Shown: positions 6,482 through 14,705 of the stretch, piece after piece | How positions within the stretch are numbered: position 1 is the stretch's first letter | Layout of the letters: each line of letters begins with the position of its first letter | NCBI GenBank assembly: GCA_937952285.1 | Contig: CALFZE010000120.1 | Coordinates: forward strand, 1 to 22,060 | Reading direction: 5' to 3' | Source: UBA2428 sp002343545 | GTDB lineage: Bacteria; Bdellovibrionota; UBA2428 | DNA: 22,060 nucleotides | Made by a program: the position numbers and the translations under genes | Notes under the pieces: model-generated | The model's database searches: none | Seen by the model: only the letters and a program-made list of their open reading frames with translations | Told to the model about the DNA's origin: nothing

Positions 6482-6571
6482 TGGCGGAGAGAGAGGGATT
6501 CGAACCCTCGTTACGAGTTACCGTAAACACGCTTTCCAAGCGTGCGCCTTCAACCACTCGGCCACCTCTCC
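6482..6571 (-). tRNA. tRNA-Ser(GGA)
   Basis: On the minus strand the acceptor GGAGAGG pairs with TCTCTCC, followed by discriminator G and an encoded CCA. The anticodon arm CACGCTTGGAAAGCGTG shows GGA in the loop, a long type II variable arm is present, and the T-arm is GAGGG-TTCGAAT-CCCTC. It reads serine UCC/UCU codons. Length 90 nt with CCA. Confidence 0.96.
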
Positions 6572-6695
6572 AGCTCGGGAAGTCTGGAAGCCACGGAGTT
6601 AACATAGGCCCTGGGGGTCGTCTAGTCGGCCGCGGCTGAGTTTAGGCCGGGGCAGGCTTCGGGAGCCCTTCCTTTAGCCCCGAAAATCGCCAAGA

Positions 6696-7184
6696 ATGGG
6701 CGCTATGGAATTTCTCGCCTTACTCGGGCCCTTTCCCTACGTTCTTTGGCTGACCGGCACCGTGATCTTCGCCCTCAGCTTGGCGCCCCGTTTGGAGTGG
6801 CTTCGCACCACGGCCCTCGTGGTCGGGGTTTTGGGATCGGCGTTGGGATACCTCGCGATTCGGCAACATTGGTCGGACGCGTCTTTCGGTGCCAGCCAAC
6901 TGCTCGACTACCAAACCGCGCATAACTTTTTCGTCGTGGTTTGGCCCGTCTCGGCCGTCTTGCACATGCTTCGTTACCGCTTTTTCCCGGGCTGGATGAT
7001 TCCGGGTTGGACGCAGGGGATCTTCTTGATCGGCCTGCTCTTGGGATCGGCCTACCTCGTGCGGGCGAGCCGTCCGGATTCGACGCTCTTCCGCGCGGCC
7101 GTGCCGCCGTCTTCGGATCTTGAGATCGAGCGCGAGCGTCAGGGCGCGAGCGAGATCACGGAGCCCGCCTCTTCGGCGCGTTGA
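6696..7184 (+). CDS. Small membrane protein, unknown function
   Basis: 162 residues with four likely membrane helices (about residues 8-28, 38-55, 78-95 and 105-123) and a hydrophilic, Glu/Ser/Arg-rich C-terminal tail of some 35 residues on one side. There is a Tyr/His motif between helices 2 and 3 (LLDYQTAHNFFVVVWP) and a charged loop (LHMLRYRFFPGW). No family is recognised. The frame has in-frame ATGs at 6696 and 6705; neither has a convincing Shine-Dalgarno, so the start is open by three codons. It stands alone and converges on the transglycosylase gene with a 12-nt gap. Between it and tRNA-Ser (6572-6695) I see no gene. Confidence 0.7.
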   Translation: MGAMEFLALLGPFPYVLWLTGTVIFALSLAPRLEWLRTTALVVGVLGSALGYLAIRQHWSDASFGASQLLDYQTAHNFFVVVWPVSAVLHMLRYRFFPGWMIPGWTQGIFLIGLLLGSAYLVRASRPDSTLFRAAVPPSSDLEIERERQGASEITEPASSAR

Positions 7185-7196
7185 CCCCGCGACTCC

Positions 7197-8987
7197 TTAT
7201 TGCTTCTGCGTGTGCGCCGCGACCAGCTTGTCGACGAGCTGGCTGCGTTGGATCTTGAGCTCGCTGGCGATCGCGCGGTTCGGCGTCGGGTAGAGCCGGG
7301 CGTACCAGTAGTTGTTGCGAAGGATGGCCGGCACGTAGTTGCGTGTCTCCTTGAACGGAATGAGATCGAGGAACAGCATCGTTTCGTCGGTTTGGAAGCG
7401 CGATTTCCACTCGGGAATGCGGCCGGGGCCGGCGTTGTAGGCCGCGAGCGCGAGCTCGACGCTGCCCGTTTTGTCGATGAGCCCCGAGAGATACTTGATG
7501 CCGAGTTTCGCGTTGAGCTCGGTGTCGTAGAGGTTGTTTTGCCGACGGCCCGAAAGCAAGCGGGCCGTGCTTGGCAGGAGCTGCAGCAGACCGCGGGCGT
7601 TCGCGCGCGAGCGGGCCATCGGGTTGAAGCCCGACTCTTGGCGCGCGACCGAAAGGATCAAGTAGGTGTCGGTATTCGGTGAGTGGCGCGCGAAAAGATC
7701 GAAGTAAGGTTTCGGGAAGAGCATCTGGAGCGTCTGCTGGTTCAGGATGGCCGGGTTCTCGCTGATCTGACGGGTCAGGAAAGTGATCGAGTTCAGCGGC
7801 GTGCCGCGGTTGGACTTGAGCGCCGAGAGGTAAAGCAGGTTCGAAGGCGAGAGCTCGTCTTTGAAGCTGCGGGTCACCCAGCGCGTGAGTTTCTGGGCCG
7901 TGTCGATGCGGCCTTCGAGGTAGAGGGCTTCGATCCAACGGACGGCTTCGTTGGCCGTCTCGTCCTCGGCGACGACGCCGCGGCTCAGGTTGAGCGCGGG
8001 ACGTTGGCGGAAGATGTCGAGCGGGTCGACCCCGCGGTGCTTCCACACTTCGAGCGCGTGGTAAGAGAGCGGGTAATCCTGCACGAGGCGGTTCCAAAGC
8101 TTGTCGCGGTTCGCGGGCTTGGGCTGCATGACGCCGGCCCAGTAGATCACGCGGGATTTCTCGGCGCTCGCTTCGGCCACGAGCGCGCGGTGGATGGCGC
8201 GCTGGGCGCCCTTATCGTCGCCCCACAGGCGGCGCAGGAGCGCCTGGCGGAAGTGGGTGATCTCGTAGCCGTCGTCCGAGGGCGTGAGGCACGCCACGGA
8301 GTGGGCGTAAAGGCGTTCCATGGCGTCCTTCACCGGCGTCGAGGGCAGTCCGGACTCGAGGCGGCGGAGCGCGGCGGCCGAGAGATTGCGCGGGCAAGAA
8401 GTCGTGCGCAAGAGCGTCGGCACCCAGGCCAGGACCCGCTCGACGGGCTCGCGGCCGAGCGAGCTCACGAGGCGCGAGTAATCCATGCTTTGTTGTGTCG
8501 GGAAGTGGTGCGGGCGGATCGGGACCCGTTGATGGCCCTTGCGGATCGAGCTCGTCGAGGTGAGCGGGACGTTCTCGAGACGGGCGAAGAGGCGGCAAAG
8601 TTTTTCGTGCGAGCCGTTCTCGTCGTCGCAGATCGCGCGCGCGGGGCGACGTCCTTCGACGAACTGGACGAGCAGGTTCGTCTCGGACTCGAAACGCGCC
8701 TTGGGCAGGCCGAGTTCTTCGGCGACCTGCGCCTTGGAGATGGTCACGCGAGTTTGGCCCGAGTCGTCGGACTCGCGCTCGCTCAGCACGGGAACGGTCT
8801 TCTCGGCCGCTTCGTCGGCCAGAAGGGCACGTTCGTTTTGAGAGGAGTTCTCATTTCGGATGGGCGCCATCGCCGTGGCCGGCTTCGTCGAGGAGGTATT
8901 TGCGACGGGCGTCGCGGTGCGGGTCGCGCAGGCCACCAAGGAAAGCGTCGACGCGAGCGCGAGGGGGGGAAGGATTCGAATCGCCAT
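7197..8987 (-). CDS. SLT-family lytic murein transglycosylase lipoprotein
   Basis: 596 residues from ATG at 8987. It begins with a lipoprotein signal (MAIRILPPLALASTLSLVAC, lipobox LVAC), then a long alpha-helical superhelical region as in Slt70, and a C-terminal lysozyme-like SLT domain: ARQESGFNPMARSRANARGL (catalytic Glu at about 451), LLQLLPSTA, LALAAYNAGPGR and ETRNYVPAILRNN. It cuts peptidoglycan between MurNAc and GlcNAc, forming 1,6-anhydro-MurNAc, from the periplasmic face of the outer membrane. A GTG at 9005 would add six residues (PYTEGM) before the signal; the GAAGGA that touches the ATG leaves the exact start unsettled. Divergent from acnA. Catalytic motifs are intact. Confidence 0.93.
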   Translation of the reverse strand: MAIRILPPLALASTLSLVACATRTATPVANTSSTKPATAMAPIRNENSSQNERALLADEAAEKTVPVLSERESDDSGQTRVTISKAQVAEELGLPKARFESETNLLVQFVEGRRPARAICDDENGSHEKLCRLFARLENVPLTSTSSIRKGHQRVPIRPHHFPTQQSMDYSRLVSSLGREPVERVLAWVPTLLRTTSCPRNLSAAALRRLESGLPSTPVKDAMERLYAHSVACLTPSDDGYEITHFRQALLRRLWGDDKGAQRAIHRALVAEASAEKSRVIYWAGVMQPKPANRDKLWNRLVQDYPLSYHALEVWKHRGVDPLDIFRQRPALNLSRGVVAEDETANEAVRWIEALYLEGRIDTAQKLTRWVTRSFKDELSPSNLLYLSALKSNRGTPLNSITFLTRQISENPAILNQQTLQMLFPKPYFDLFARHSPNTDTYLILSVARQESGFNPMARSRANARGLLQLLPSTARLLSGRRQNNLYDTELNAKLGIKYLSGLIDKTGSVELALAAYNAGPGRIPEWKSRFQTDETMLFLDLIPFKETRNYVPAILRNNYWYARLYPTPNRAIASELKIQRSQLVDKLVAAHTQKQ

Positions 8988-9041
8988 TCCTTCAGTGTAC
9001 GGCACTTTCGCTCGGGACGTAGCCAGGATTTCGATACTCGT

Positions 9042-9055
9042 GTCAGACCCCTGAC
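9042..9055. repeat. GTCAGACCCCTGAC dyad, partial match to the palindrome at 14706-14724
   Basis: GTCAG and CTGAC form five-base arms around ACCC. On the minus strand it reads CAGGGGTCTGAC, sharing GGGGTCTGAC with the perfect palindrome that overlaps the ABC transporter stop codon. Such GGGGTCTGACCCC elements occur in many genomes as REP-type repeats (general knowledge). It lies in the promoter gap of slt and acnA, so it could also act locally. Confidence 0.4.
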
Positions 9056-9070
9056 TGGCGCCGTGCAGGA

Positions 9071-9112
9071 GAGCCCAAAGCGGAGACGCCCCTCGTCAGG
9101 GCGAGGGGGCTC
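9071..9112 (+). promoter_or_regulatory. Stem-loop in the acnA 5' leader
   Basis: CCCCTCG (9089-9095) pairs with CGAGGGG (9102-9108) round a six-base loop; GAGCCC (9071-9076) could alternatively pair with GGGCTC (9107-9112), which would compete with the inner stem. It ends 19 nt before the acnA ATG, which itself lacks a good Shine-Dalgarno (TACAAAATAAGACACC). A role in translation control of acnA is possible but inferred only from position. Confidence 0.35.
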
Positions 9113-9131
9113 TGTTACAAAATAAGACACC

Positions 9132-11813
9132 ATGCAGAGCACACTGAAAACATTCGAATCCTCCGGCAAAAAGTACTCCTATTTCAGTCTCCCCGAGCTC
9201 GGGCGACAGCTTGGTGCGCCGCTTTCGAAGTTGCCCGTCTCGATTCGAATCGTGCTCGAGTCCGTCCTGCGCAACTGCGACGGCAAGAAGGTGACGGAAA
9301 AGGACGTCCGGACTTTGGCGGCGTGGAACGCCAAGAAGCCCGTCGAGGAAGAGATTCCTTTCGTCGTCGCGCGTATCGTCTTGCAGGACTTCACGGGCGT
9401 TCCCTTGCTCGTGGACCTCGCCGCCATGCGCACCGCGGTTTCGCAGATGGGCAAGAATCCGGCGGTCATCGAACCGCTCGTCCCCGTCGACCTCGTCGTC
9501 GACCACTCCGTTCAGGTCGACGTCTCGGGCTCGCCCGAATCGCTCGAACGCAACATGGCGCTCGAGATGGAACGTAACCGCGAACGCTACGAGTTCATGA
9601 AGTGGGGCCAGCAGGCCTTCTCGACCTTCAAGGTCGTGCCGCCGGGCGTCGGTATCGTTCACCAGGTCAACCTCGAGTACCTCGCCAAGGGCGTGCTCAC
9701 CGGTAAGGGGCCCGAGAGCTCGACGGTCGTCTACCCCGACACGCTCGTCGGCACCGACTCGCACACGACGATGATCAACGGCGTGGGCGTCGTGGGTTGG
9801 GGCGTCGGCGGCATCGAAGCCGAAGCCGGCATGCTCGGCCAGCCCATTTACTTCCTCACTCCCGAAGTCGTCGGCGTGAACCTCAAGGGTGCGCCCCGCG
9901 CGGGCGTGACCGCGACGGACATCGTCCTCACGCTCACCGAAATGCTGCGGAAGGCGAAGGTCGTCGGCAAGTTCGTCGAGTACTACGGCGACGGCGCCGC
10001 CGCCCTGAGCGTGGCCGACCGCGCGACGATCGCGAACATGGCGCCCGAGTACGGCGCGACGATGGGCTTCTTCGGCGTCGACGACGAAACCTGCAACTAC
10101 TTCGCGAACACGGCGCGCTCGCCCGAGTCCGTCAAGCTCATGAAGGACTACTACAAAGCGCAGGAGCTCTTCGGTATCCCGAAGGCCGGCGACATCGAGT
10201 ACTCCGTCAATCTCGAACTCGACCTCTCGACGGTCGTGCCGAGCCTGGCCGGTCCCAAGCGCCCGCAGGATCGCGTCGCGCTCTCGAACATCAAGCCCAA
10301 GTTCACCGAACTCTTCTCGAAGCCCGTCGCCGACGGCGGCTTCGGCAAGCCGGCCGACGGGCTCGGCGCCCGCGACTTCTCGAAACCCCAGCACGGCAGC
10401 GTGCTCATCGCGGCGATCACTTCGTGCACGAACACTTCGAACCCTTCGGTCATGATCGGCGCGGGTCTCCTCGCGAAGAAAGCCGTCGAAAAGGGTCTCA
10501 AGGTGAACCCGGTCGTAAAGACCTCGCTCGGGCCCGGCTCGCGCGTCGTCACGGAATATCTCGTGCAGTCGGGTCTCCAAAGCTACCTCGACCAGATCGG
10601 CTTCCAGACGGTCGGTTACGGTTGCACGACATGCATCGGCAACTCGGGTCCGTTGCGCAGCGAGATCGAAGCCGCCATCACGCAGAACGACCTCGTTGCG
10701 GTGAGCGTGCTCTCGGGCAACCGGAACTTCGAAGCGCGCGTCCACCCCGCGATCAAGGCGAACTTCCTCATGAGCCCGCCGCTCGTCGTGGCCTTTGCGC
10801 TTGCGGGCCGCGCCGACATCGACATGGAAAAGGAAGCCATCGGCAACGGCAAGGACGGCCAACCCGTCTACTTGCGCGACATCTGGCCGACGCTCGAGGA
10901 AATCCGCGAGACGATGTCGAAGTCGCTCCGCCCCGAGATGTTCGAGCAGACCTACCGCAGCTTCGAGAAGATGAACCCCGCCTGGAACCTCATCCCCTCG
11001 ACGGCCGGCCAGCTCTACGCGTGGAACGACGACTCGACGTACATCCAGCAGCCGCCCTTCTTCCAAAACTTCAGCATGGAGTCGGGTTCGATCAAAGAAC
11101 TCAAGGGCGCGCGCGCCCTCGGGATCTTCGGCGATTCGGTCACGACGGACCACATCTCGCCCGCGGGCTCTTTCAAGAAGGAAACCCCGGCCGGTAAGTT
11201 CCTCACCGCCAAGGGCGTCGAAGTTCGTGACTTCAACTCCTACGGTTCGCGTCGCGGCAACGACCGGATCATGACCCGCGGAACCTTCGCGAACGTCCGT
11301 ATCAAGAACCTCATGCTCGGCGGCGTGGAAGGCGGTTTCACGAAGAACTTCCTCTCGCCGACCCAAGAAGTCGTCCCGATCTTCGACGCGGCGGAAGCCT
11401 ACAAGAAGGCCGGCGTTCCGCTCATCGTCTTCGGCGGCAAGGAATACGGCACGGGCAGCTCGCGCGACTGGGCCGCTAAGGGCACGAGCCTCCTCGGCGT
11501 GAAAGCCGTCGTGACGGAAAGCTTCGAGCGTATTCACCGCTCGAACCTCGTCGGCATGGGCGTCCTCCCCCTCTGCTTCAAGGAAGGTACGAACGCCCAG
11601 ACGCTCGGCCTGGACGGCAGCGAAGAGTTCTCGATCCTGGGACTCTCCGACGTCATCAAGCCCCGCCAAGACGTCACTCTCGAGATCAAGAAGGGCGACC
11701 AAGTCCGCCACGTTCCGCTCACGTTGCGGATCGATACGGGTATCGAGGTCGAGTACTACCAGCACGGCGGCATCTTGCCGTACGTCCTGCGCGAGATCGT
11801 CCGCAAGGCGTAG
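9132..11813 (+). CDS. acnA: Aconitate hydratase A
   Basis: 893 residues, almost the same length as E. coli AcnA (891). It interconverts citrate and isocitrate through cis-aconitate in the TCA cycle, using a [4Fe-4S] cluster. The three cluster cysteines are in place: SCTNTSNPSVMIGAGLLAKK (Cys432) and GYGCTTCIGNSGPL (Cys498, Cys501). The substrate-side motifs VGTDSHTTMINGVGVVGWGVGG and YGTGSSRDWAAKGT, and the swivel-domain block GDSVTTDHISPAG, are complete. Single gene with a structured leader and a strong terminator. Start ATG at 9132 gives the family N-terminus (LKTFESSGKKYSYFSLP). Codon use is very biased, as expected for a highly expressed gene. Confidence 0.98.
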   Translation: MQSTLKTFESSGKKYSYFSLPELGRQLGAPLSKLPVSIRIVLESVLRNCDGKKVTEKDVRTLAAWNAKKPVEEEIPFVVARIVLQDFTGVPLLVDLAAMRTAVSQMGKNPAVIEPLVPVDLVVDHSVQVDVSGSPESLERNMALEMERNRERYEFMKWGQQAFSTFKVVPPGVGIVHQVNLEYLAKGVLTGKGPESSTVVYPDTLVGTDSHTTMINGVGVVGWGVGGIEAEAGMLGQPIYFLTPEVVGVNLKGAPRAGVTATDIVLTLTEMLRKAKVVGKFVEYYGDGAAALSVADRATIANMAPEYGATMGFFGVDDETCNYFANTARSPESVKLMKDYYKAQELFGIPKAGDIEYSVNLELDLSTVVPSLAGPKRPQDRVALSNIKPKFTELFSKPVADGGFGKPADGLGARDFSKPQHGSVLIAAITSCTNTSNPSVMIGAGLLAKKAVEKGLKVNPVVKTSLGPGSRVVTEYLVQSGLQSYLDQIGFQTVGYGCTTCIGNSGPLRSEIEAAITQNDLVAVSVLSGNRNFEARVHPAIKANFLMSPPLVVAFALAGRADIDMEKEAIGNGKDGQPVYLRDIWPTLEEIRETMSKSLRPEMFEQTYRSFEKMNPAWNLIPSTAGQLYAWNDDSTYIQQPPFFQNFSMESGSIKELKGARALGIFGDSVTTDHISPAGSFKKETPAGKFLTAKGVEVRDFNSYGSRRGNDRIMTRGTFANVRIKNLMLGGVEGGFTKNFLSPTQEVVPIFDAAEAYKKAGVPLIVFGGKEYGTGSSRDWAAKGTSLLGVKAVVTESFERIHRSNLVGMGVLPLCFKEGTNAQTLGLDGSEEFSILGLSDVIKPRQDVTLEIKKGDQVRHVPLTLRIDTGIEVEYYQHGGILPYVLREIVRKA

Positions 11814-11838
11814 GCCCTCGCCGAGCGAGCTTGAACGA

Positions 11839-11872
11839 CGCCGGGCCCCGCGAGGGACCCGGCGTTTTTTTT
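11839..11872 (+). terminator. Rho-independent terminator of acnA
   Basis: CGCCGGG (11839-11845) pairs with CCCGGCG (11858-11864); an inner CCC/GGG adds three pairs. Eight Ts follow directly (11865-11872). It lies 25 nt after the acnA stop and just before the end of the converging maiA gene. Confidence 0.92.
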
Positions 11873-11879
11873 GCGGGAA

Positions 11880-12566
11880 TCAGGTCGCGGGGGCGTCGCT
11901 TTGCCGTTCGGGCGAGGCGTCCGAACAAGCCCGCGTGCGCAGCGAGTTCTCGTAGATCCGCCAGAGGCGCGGGAATTCGTTCGCGACGTCGATCTTGAAA
12001 CGAAGCGCGTTGTAGATCTGCGGCACCAGGCAAAGATCCGCGGCGGTCACGCGCGCGCCCAAGCTGAAGGGGGCCGACTCGACGTCGATCTTCTCGTCGT
12101 GGAAGGGGCGGGCCAATACGTTTTCGCGCAGTCGATCGAAAGTACGTAGCCCCTCGCGGGTGAAGTGGGTGCCCCACTCGGCGCGCTTTTCGGGATCGTC
12201 GCTGTGATGCTTCTGCGCCCGGGGCGTTTGCAGCGGGGCCGTGCCGCTGTTGATGATCTCGCAAAGGGCCCGGACCGTGGCCCGATCGTCCGCGCAACCC
12301 GGGTAAAGGGCGTAAGTCTCGGGGTAACGCTCGTCCAGCCACTCCAGCATGGCCAAGCTTTCCACGAGCATCGCACCCGGCGCCGTTTCGAGCACCGGCA
12401 GCATCCCCAGCGGATGGCGCGCCAAGTGCGCCGGCGCTTGGGTTTCGCCCTTGAGGATGTTCACGGGCACGTATTCGTAGGGGAGTTCCTTGAGGGCGAA
12501 AGCCCAGCGCACTCGCCAGGTCGCGGAAGATCTCCAGTAGCCGTAGAGACGCGGGCTCGTGCTCAT
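11880..12566 (-). CDS. maiA: Maleylacetoacetate isomerase (zeta-class glutathione transferase)
   Basis: 228 residues. It converts maleylacetoacetate to fumarylacetoacetate with glutathione as cofactor, the step before fahA in tyrosine breakdown. The thioredoxin-like N-domain starts LYGYWRSSATWRVRWAFALK, where the zeta-class motif is SSCSxRVR; the two serines and the RVR are kept, but Cys is replaced by Ala. The cis-Pro block HPLGMLPVLE, the ESLAMLEWLDERYP helix and the INSGTAPLQ motif of the C-domain follow. A good ribosome site (GAGGAG, eight bases from ATG) overlaps the end of fahA, 16 nt upstream, so the two form an operon. General GST function cannot be excluded, but the neighbour makes MaiA likely. 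Confidence 0.88.
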   Translation of the reverse strand: MSTSPRLYGYWRSSATWRVRWAFALKELPYEYVPVNILKGETQAPAHLARHPLGMLPVLETAPGAMLVESLAMLEWLDERYPETYALYPGCADDRATVRALCEIINSGTAPLQTPRAQKHHSDDPEKRAEWGTHFTREGLRTFDRLRENVLARPFHDEKIDVESAPFSLGARVTAADLCLVPQIYNALRFKIDVANEFPRLWRIYENSLRTRACSDASPERQSDAPAT

Positions 12567-12582
12567 TTCGGGTGCTCCTCGC

Positions 12583-13524
12583 TTAGCTGCGGAACGGGTA
12601 TTCCGGGATGTCTTCGACTTGGATGACGTTCTCGAGCTCGCCCAGGCCGTTGATGCGCAAGACGACCTTGTCGCCCGGCTTGAGCCATTGGTTGGTGATC
12701 TTCGACCCGTTCAGCTCCAGGAAGCAGCCCGTGCCGACCGTGCCCGATCCGATGACGTCGCCCGGGTAAATCGTGGCGCCGTACGAAACGCGCTCGAGGA
12801 TCTGGGCGAAGGACCAGGTCATGTCGGCCAGGTTGCCCTTCGAGATGGGCTGGCCGTTCACGTCGCAGCTCATCTCGAGCGCGTAGCGGTCGCCTTCGGG
12901 GGAGGGGCGGCGGAAGGGCGCGAGCTCGTCGGGGGTGACGAGCCAGGCGCCGAGCGAGGTCGCGAAGTCTTTGCCCTTGGCGGGGCCCAGGCTCAGCTTC
13001 ATCTCGTCCATCTGAACCCGGCGTGCCGACCAGTCGTTCATGATCGTATAGCCGAAGATGTGGGCGTCGGCGTCCTTGGCCTTCACGTTGCGGCCCTGCT
13101 TGCCGACGACGATCGCCGCCTCGAGCTCGAAATCGAGCTGGTCGAGCTGGCGCGGGGGCACGCTGACCGGGCCGGGGCCCGTCACGGCGTAATGGTTCGT
13201 GAAGTAGAAGATCGGGAAAAGGTCGAACTCGGGGATCATCTCGACGCCGCGATTGCGGCGGGCGGCCTCGACGTGCTGCCGGAAGGCGTAGCCGTCCCGC
13301 ATGGAGGGGGGATTGGGTAAGCAAGCTTTAACTTGTAGGGATTCCAGGGATAAATCCGCTTCGGCGACGCGGGCTTGGAGCTTGGGAAGCGACTTTTCCC
13401 AGTCGGAACGGAGAAAATCCAACAGGCTGGGGGCTGCGGAACGGAGATCTAAAACTTTTCCGTTTGTACCTAAAACGCCCCAGGAGTCCGTGCCTTCGGG
13501 AGTGCGATAGCTAAGGAACTTCAT
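12583..13524 (-). CDS. fahA: Fumarylacetoacetate hydrolase family protein, likely fumarylacetoacetase
   Basis: 313 residues. It cleaves fumarylacetoacetate to fumarate and acetoacetate, the last step of tyrosine/homogentisate breakdown. The FAH domain shows metal-binding acids ELEAAIVVG (the family E-x-E, Glu133 and Glu135) and Asp164 in IMNDWSARRVQ, plus LGPAKGKDFATSLGAWLVTPDEL and the C-terminal YPGDVIGSGTVGTG. The equivalent of the catalytic His region is FTNHYAV (His111). First gene of a two-gene operon with maiA. ATG at 13524 follows AAAGGA by about 11 nt, somewhat long. No homogentisate dioxygenase gene is in the window, so the pathway must be completed elsewhere or the substrate may differ. 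Confidence 0.88.
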   Translation of the reverse strand: MKFLSYRTPEGTDSWGVLGTNGKVLDLRSAAPSLLDFLRSDWEKSLPKLQARVAEADLSLESLQVKACLPNPPSMRDGYAFRQHVEAARRNRGVEMIPEFDLFPIFYFTNHYAVTGPGPVSVPPRQLDQLDFELEAAIVVGKQGRNVKAKDADAHIFGYTIMNDWSARRVQMDEMKLSLGPAKGKDFATSLGAWLVTPDELAPFRRPSPEGDRYALEMSCDVNGQPISKGNLADMTWSFAQILERVSYGATIYPGDVIGSGTVGTGCFLELNGSKITNQWLKPGDKVVLRINGLGELENVIQVEDIPEYPFRS

Positions 13525-13766
13525 TCGGATTTCATCCTTTCAAAATCTTTCACGCGGAACAGGAATAAAAATTCCTCCATTTCCCCGGGAGAATCAACAT
13601 TGCAACGGAATCACTTTTCTGAAACGCTGACTTGGCGCTCTAGAAAAACACCCGTAGGATGGCGCTTATCGAGAAGGCTGAGGCTCTTTACGAGCTTTTG
13701 CCCTCGAGATCGAAGTTCTGAGTTCAAGGATATTTAGACGCAAAGGAAATAGGAGCGTCTGGGACT
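13525..13766. promoter_or_regulatory. Divergent intergenic region between fahA and the Fur-family gene
   Basis: 242 nt without a gene. It holds two inverted repeats that could be operators: AGGAAT-AAAA-ATTCCT (13561-13576), just upstream of fahA, and AGACGC (13736-13741) with GCGTCT (13755-13760) around the AAAGGAAATAGGA ribosome-site region of the Fur-family gene. The second could be an RNA hairpin that exposes or hides the ribosome site, or a self-binding site. Neither resembles a standard Fur or PerR box. Confidence 0.4.
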
Positions 13767-14222
13767 ATGACCAGAAGGGAGACCTCTTCGATGGGGAACA
13801 AGCTTCCGGCCCTTACGAGGGACGAGCTCATTCGCCGACTCATGGATGCGGGCGTCGCGCCGACCGCGCAACGTATCGCCGTCGCGCAATACGTGATGTG
13901 CGAGGGGGATCATCCCACGGCCGAAGAAGTCGCCAACGCGGTTCGAACGCGTTTGCCGATGATCTCGCGCGCGACGATCTACAACACGCTGGGCCGACTC
14001 GTCGAAGTCGGGCTTCTGCGTGAAGTGCGCGTCCCGCACGACGAAAGCCTGCACTACGACGGAAATCTCGATCCGCACCATCACCTCATCGACAAGGGCA
14101 GCGGCGAGATCGTCGATTTGGACTTCAACGAAGTCCAAATCGCGAATCTCGACCTCTTGCGCGAGCGTTACCGCTTCGACAAGCTCGTCGTCACGATCGA
14201 AGGCACGATTCCGCACGCCTGA
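13767..14222 (+). CDS. Fur/PerR-family metalloregulator without cysteine zinc site
   Basis: 151 residues. The winged helix N-domain is typical: LIRRLMDAGVAPTAQRIAVAQYV, then GDHPTAEEVANAVR, and SRATIYNTLGRLVEVGLLREV (DNA-recognition helix). The metal-sensing residues H-x-D-G-N-x-x-P-H-H-H are present as HYDGNLDPHHHLID (His97, Asp99 and the His104-106 run), and an Asp near 117-119. The CxxC pairs that build the structural zinc site in Fur and PerR are both missing: the first is replaced by DKGS and the C-terminus ends at FDKLVVTIEGTIPHA. PerR/Irr-like sensing of iron, manganese or peroxide is plausible. ATG at 13791 (with AGGGAG nine bases upstream) is an alternative start; the family core begins after it. 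Confidence 0.88.
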   Translation: MTRRETSSMGNKLPALTRDELIRRLMDAGVAPTAQRIAVAQYVMCEGDHPTAEEVANAVRTRLPMISRATIYNTLGRLVEVGLLREVRVPHDESLHYDGNLDPHHHLIDKGSGEIVDLDFNEVQIANLDLLRERYRFDKLVVTIEGTIPHA

Positions 14223-14225
14223 GAC

Positions 14226-14245
14226 CTAAGTCGATGACGGCTTAG
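14226..14245. terminator. Hairpin between converging Fur-family and DUF1854 genes
   Basis: CTAAGTCG (14226-14233) pairs with CGGCTTAG (14238-14245), with one G-U pair and an ATGA loop. It covers the DUF1854 stop codon. No T-run follows, so it is a weak, possibly bidirectional, terminator. Confidence 0.45.
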
Positions 14246-14694
14246 CCGAGCAGGGGCCAAAGCAGTTTTTGGCTTCGCTCGTCGAGCCGGTCCCAGGCGG
14301 GAATCTCGTAGAGGTCGCCCCAGGCGTCGCGCAGGGAATACCCGTCCCCGCGCGGCAAGGGCCACTCTTCCAAGGCCGTCACGAAGCGTCTCGGCCCTTC
14401 GAGCCCCATCACGTGCCAGATCCGCAGGTCGTTTTCGGGGTGGATCTCGACGATACGTTCGACGCGAATTGAGAAGCGTTGCTCCCGGAGGTCCCGGGCA
14501 AGGGCGCTCCGGGATTCCGGGTCCAACGTGCTCTCGGCCGAGACGAGCTCGATTTCTTCGTCTTTCGAATCTCGGATCGAAAGCGGCGAGTCCTCCCGAC
14601 CCGGTAAGCAGGCTTTTGCCCGCACGGTCTGCCGCTCGTCGCCGACGAGCCTCTCAAGGTAGCCGATCGCGTTCCATCGGTATGAAACGTCCAT
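14242..14694 (-). CDS. DUF1854 family protein
   Basis: 150 residues. Family pattern: EEIELVSAESTLDPESRSALARDLREQRFSIRVERIVEI (about 46-84), then LRIWHVMGLEGPRRFV and ALRDAWGDLYEIP-like SLRDAWGDLYEIPAWDRLDERSQKLL at the end. DUF1854 has no known biochemical role; in other bacteria it is often encoded beside an ABC transporter of the type found here, and both are named in databases as cyanophycin-associated (from memory). The start ATG has an excellent ribosome site (AGGAGGAACTT) placed immediately after the ABC transporter stop, 18 nt apart, so the pair is one operon. Likely cytoplasmic; no membrane segment. Confidence 0.82.
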   Translation of the reverse strand: MDVSYRWNAIGYLERLVGDERQTVRAKACLPGREDSPLSIRDSKDEEIELVSAESTLDPESRSALARDLREQRFSIRVERIVEIHPENDLRIWHVMGLEGPRRFVTALEEWPLPRGDGYSLRDAWGDLYEIPAWDRLDERSQKLLWPLLG

Positions 14695-14705
14695 AAGTTC
14701 CTCCT

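Noticed and set aside
7683..9125. 480-codon open frame opposite the lytic transglycosylase
   Set aside because: Antisense shadow of a gene with intact catalytic motifs and a lipoprotein signal.
9096..11765. 889-codon open frame on the strand opposite acnA
   Set aside because: It mirrors acnA codons; the composition (Asp/Arg/Val/His rich, no domains) is a shadow of a gene with extreme third-position bias.
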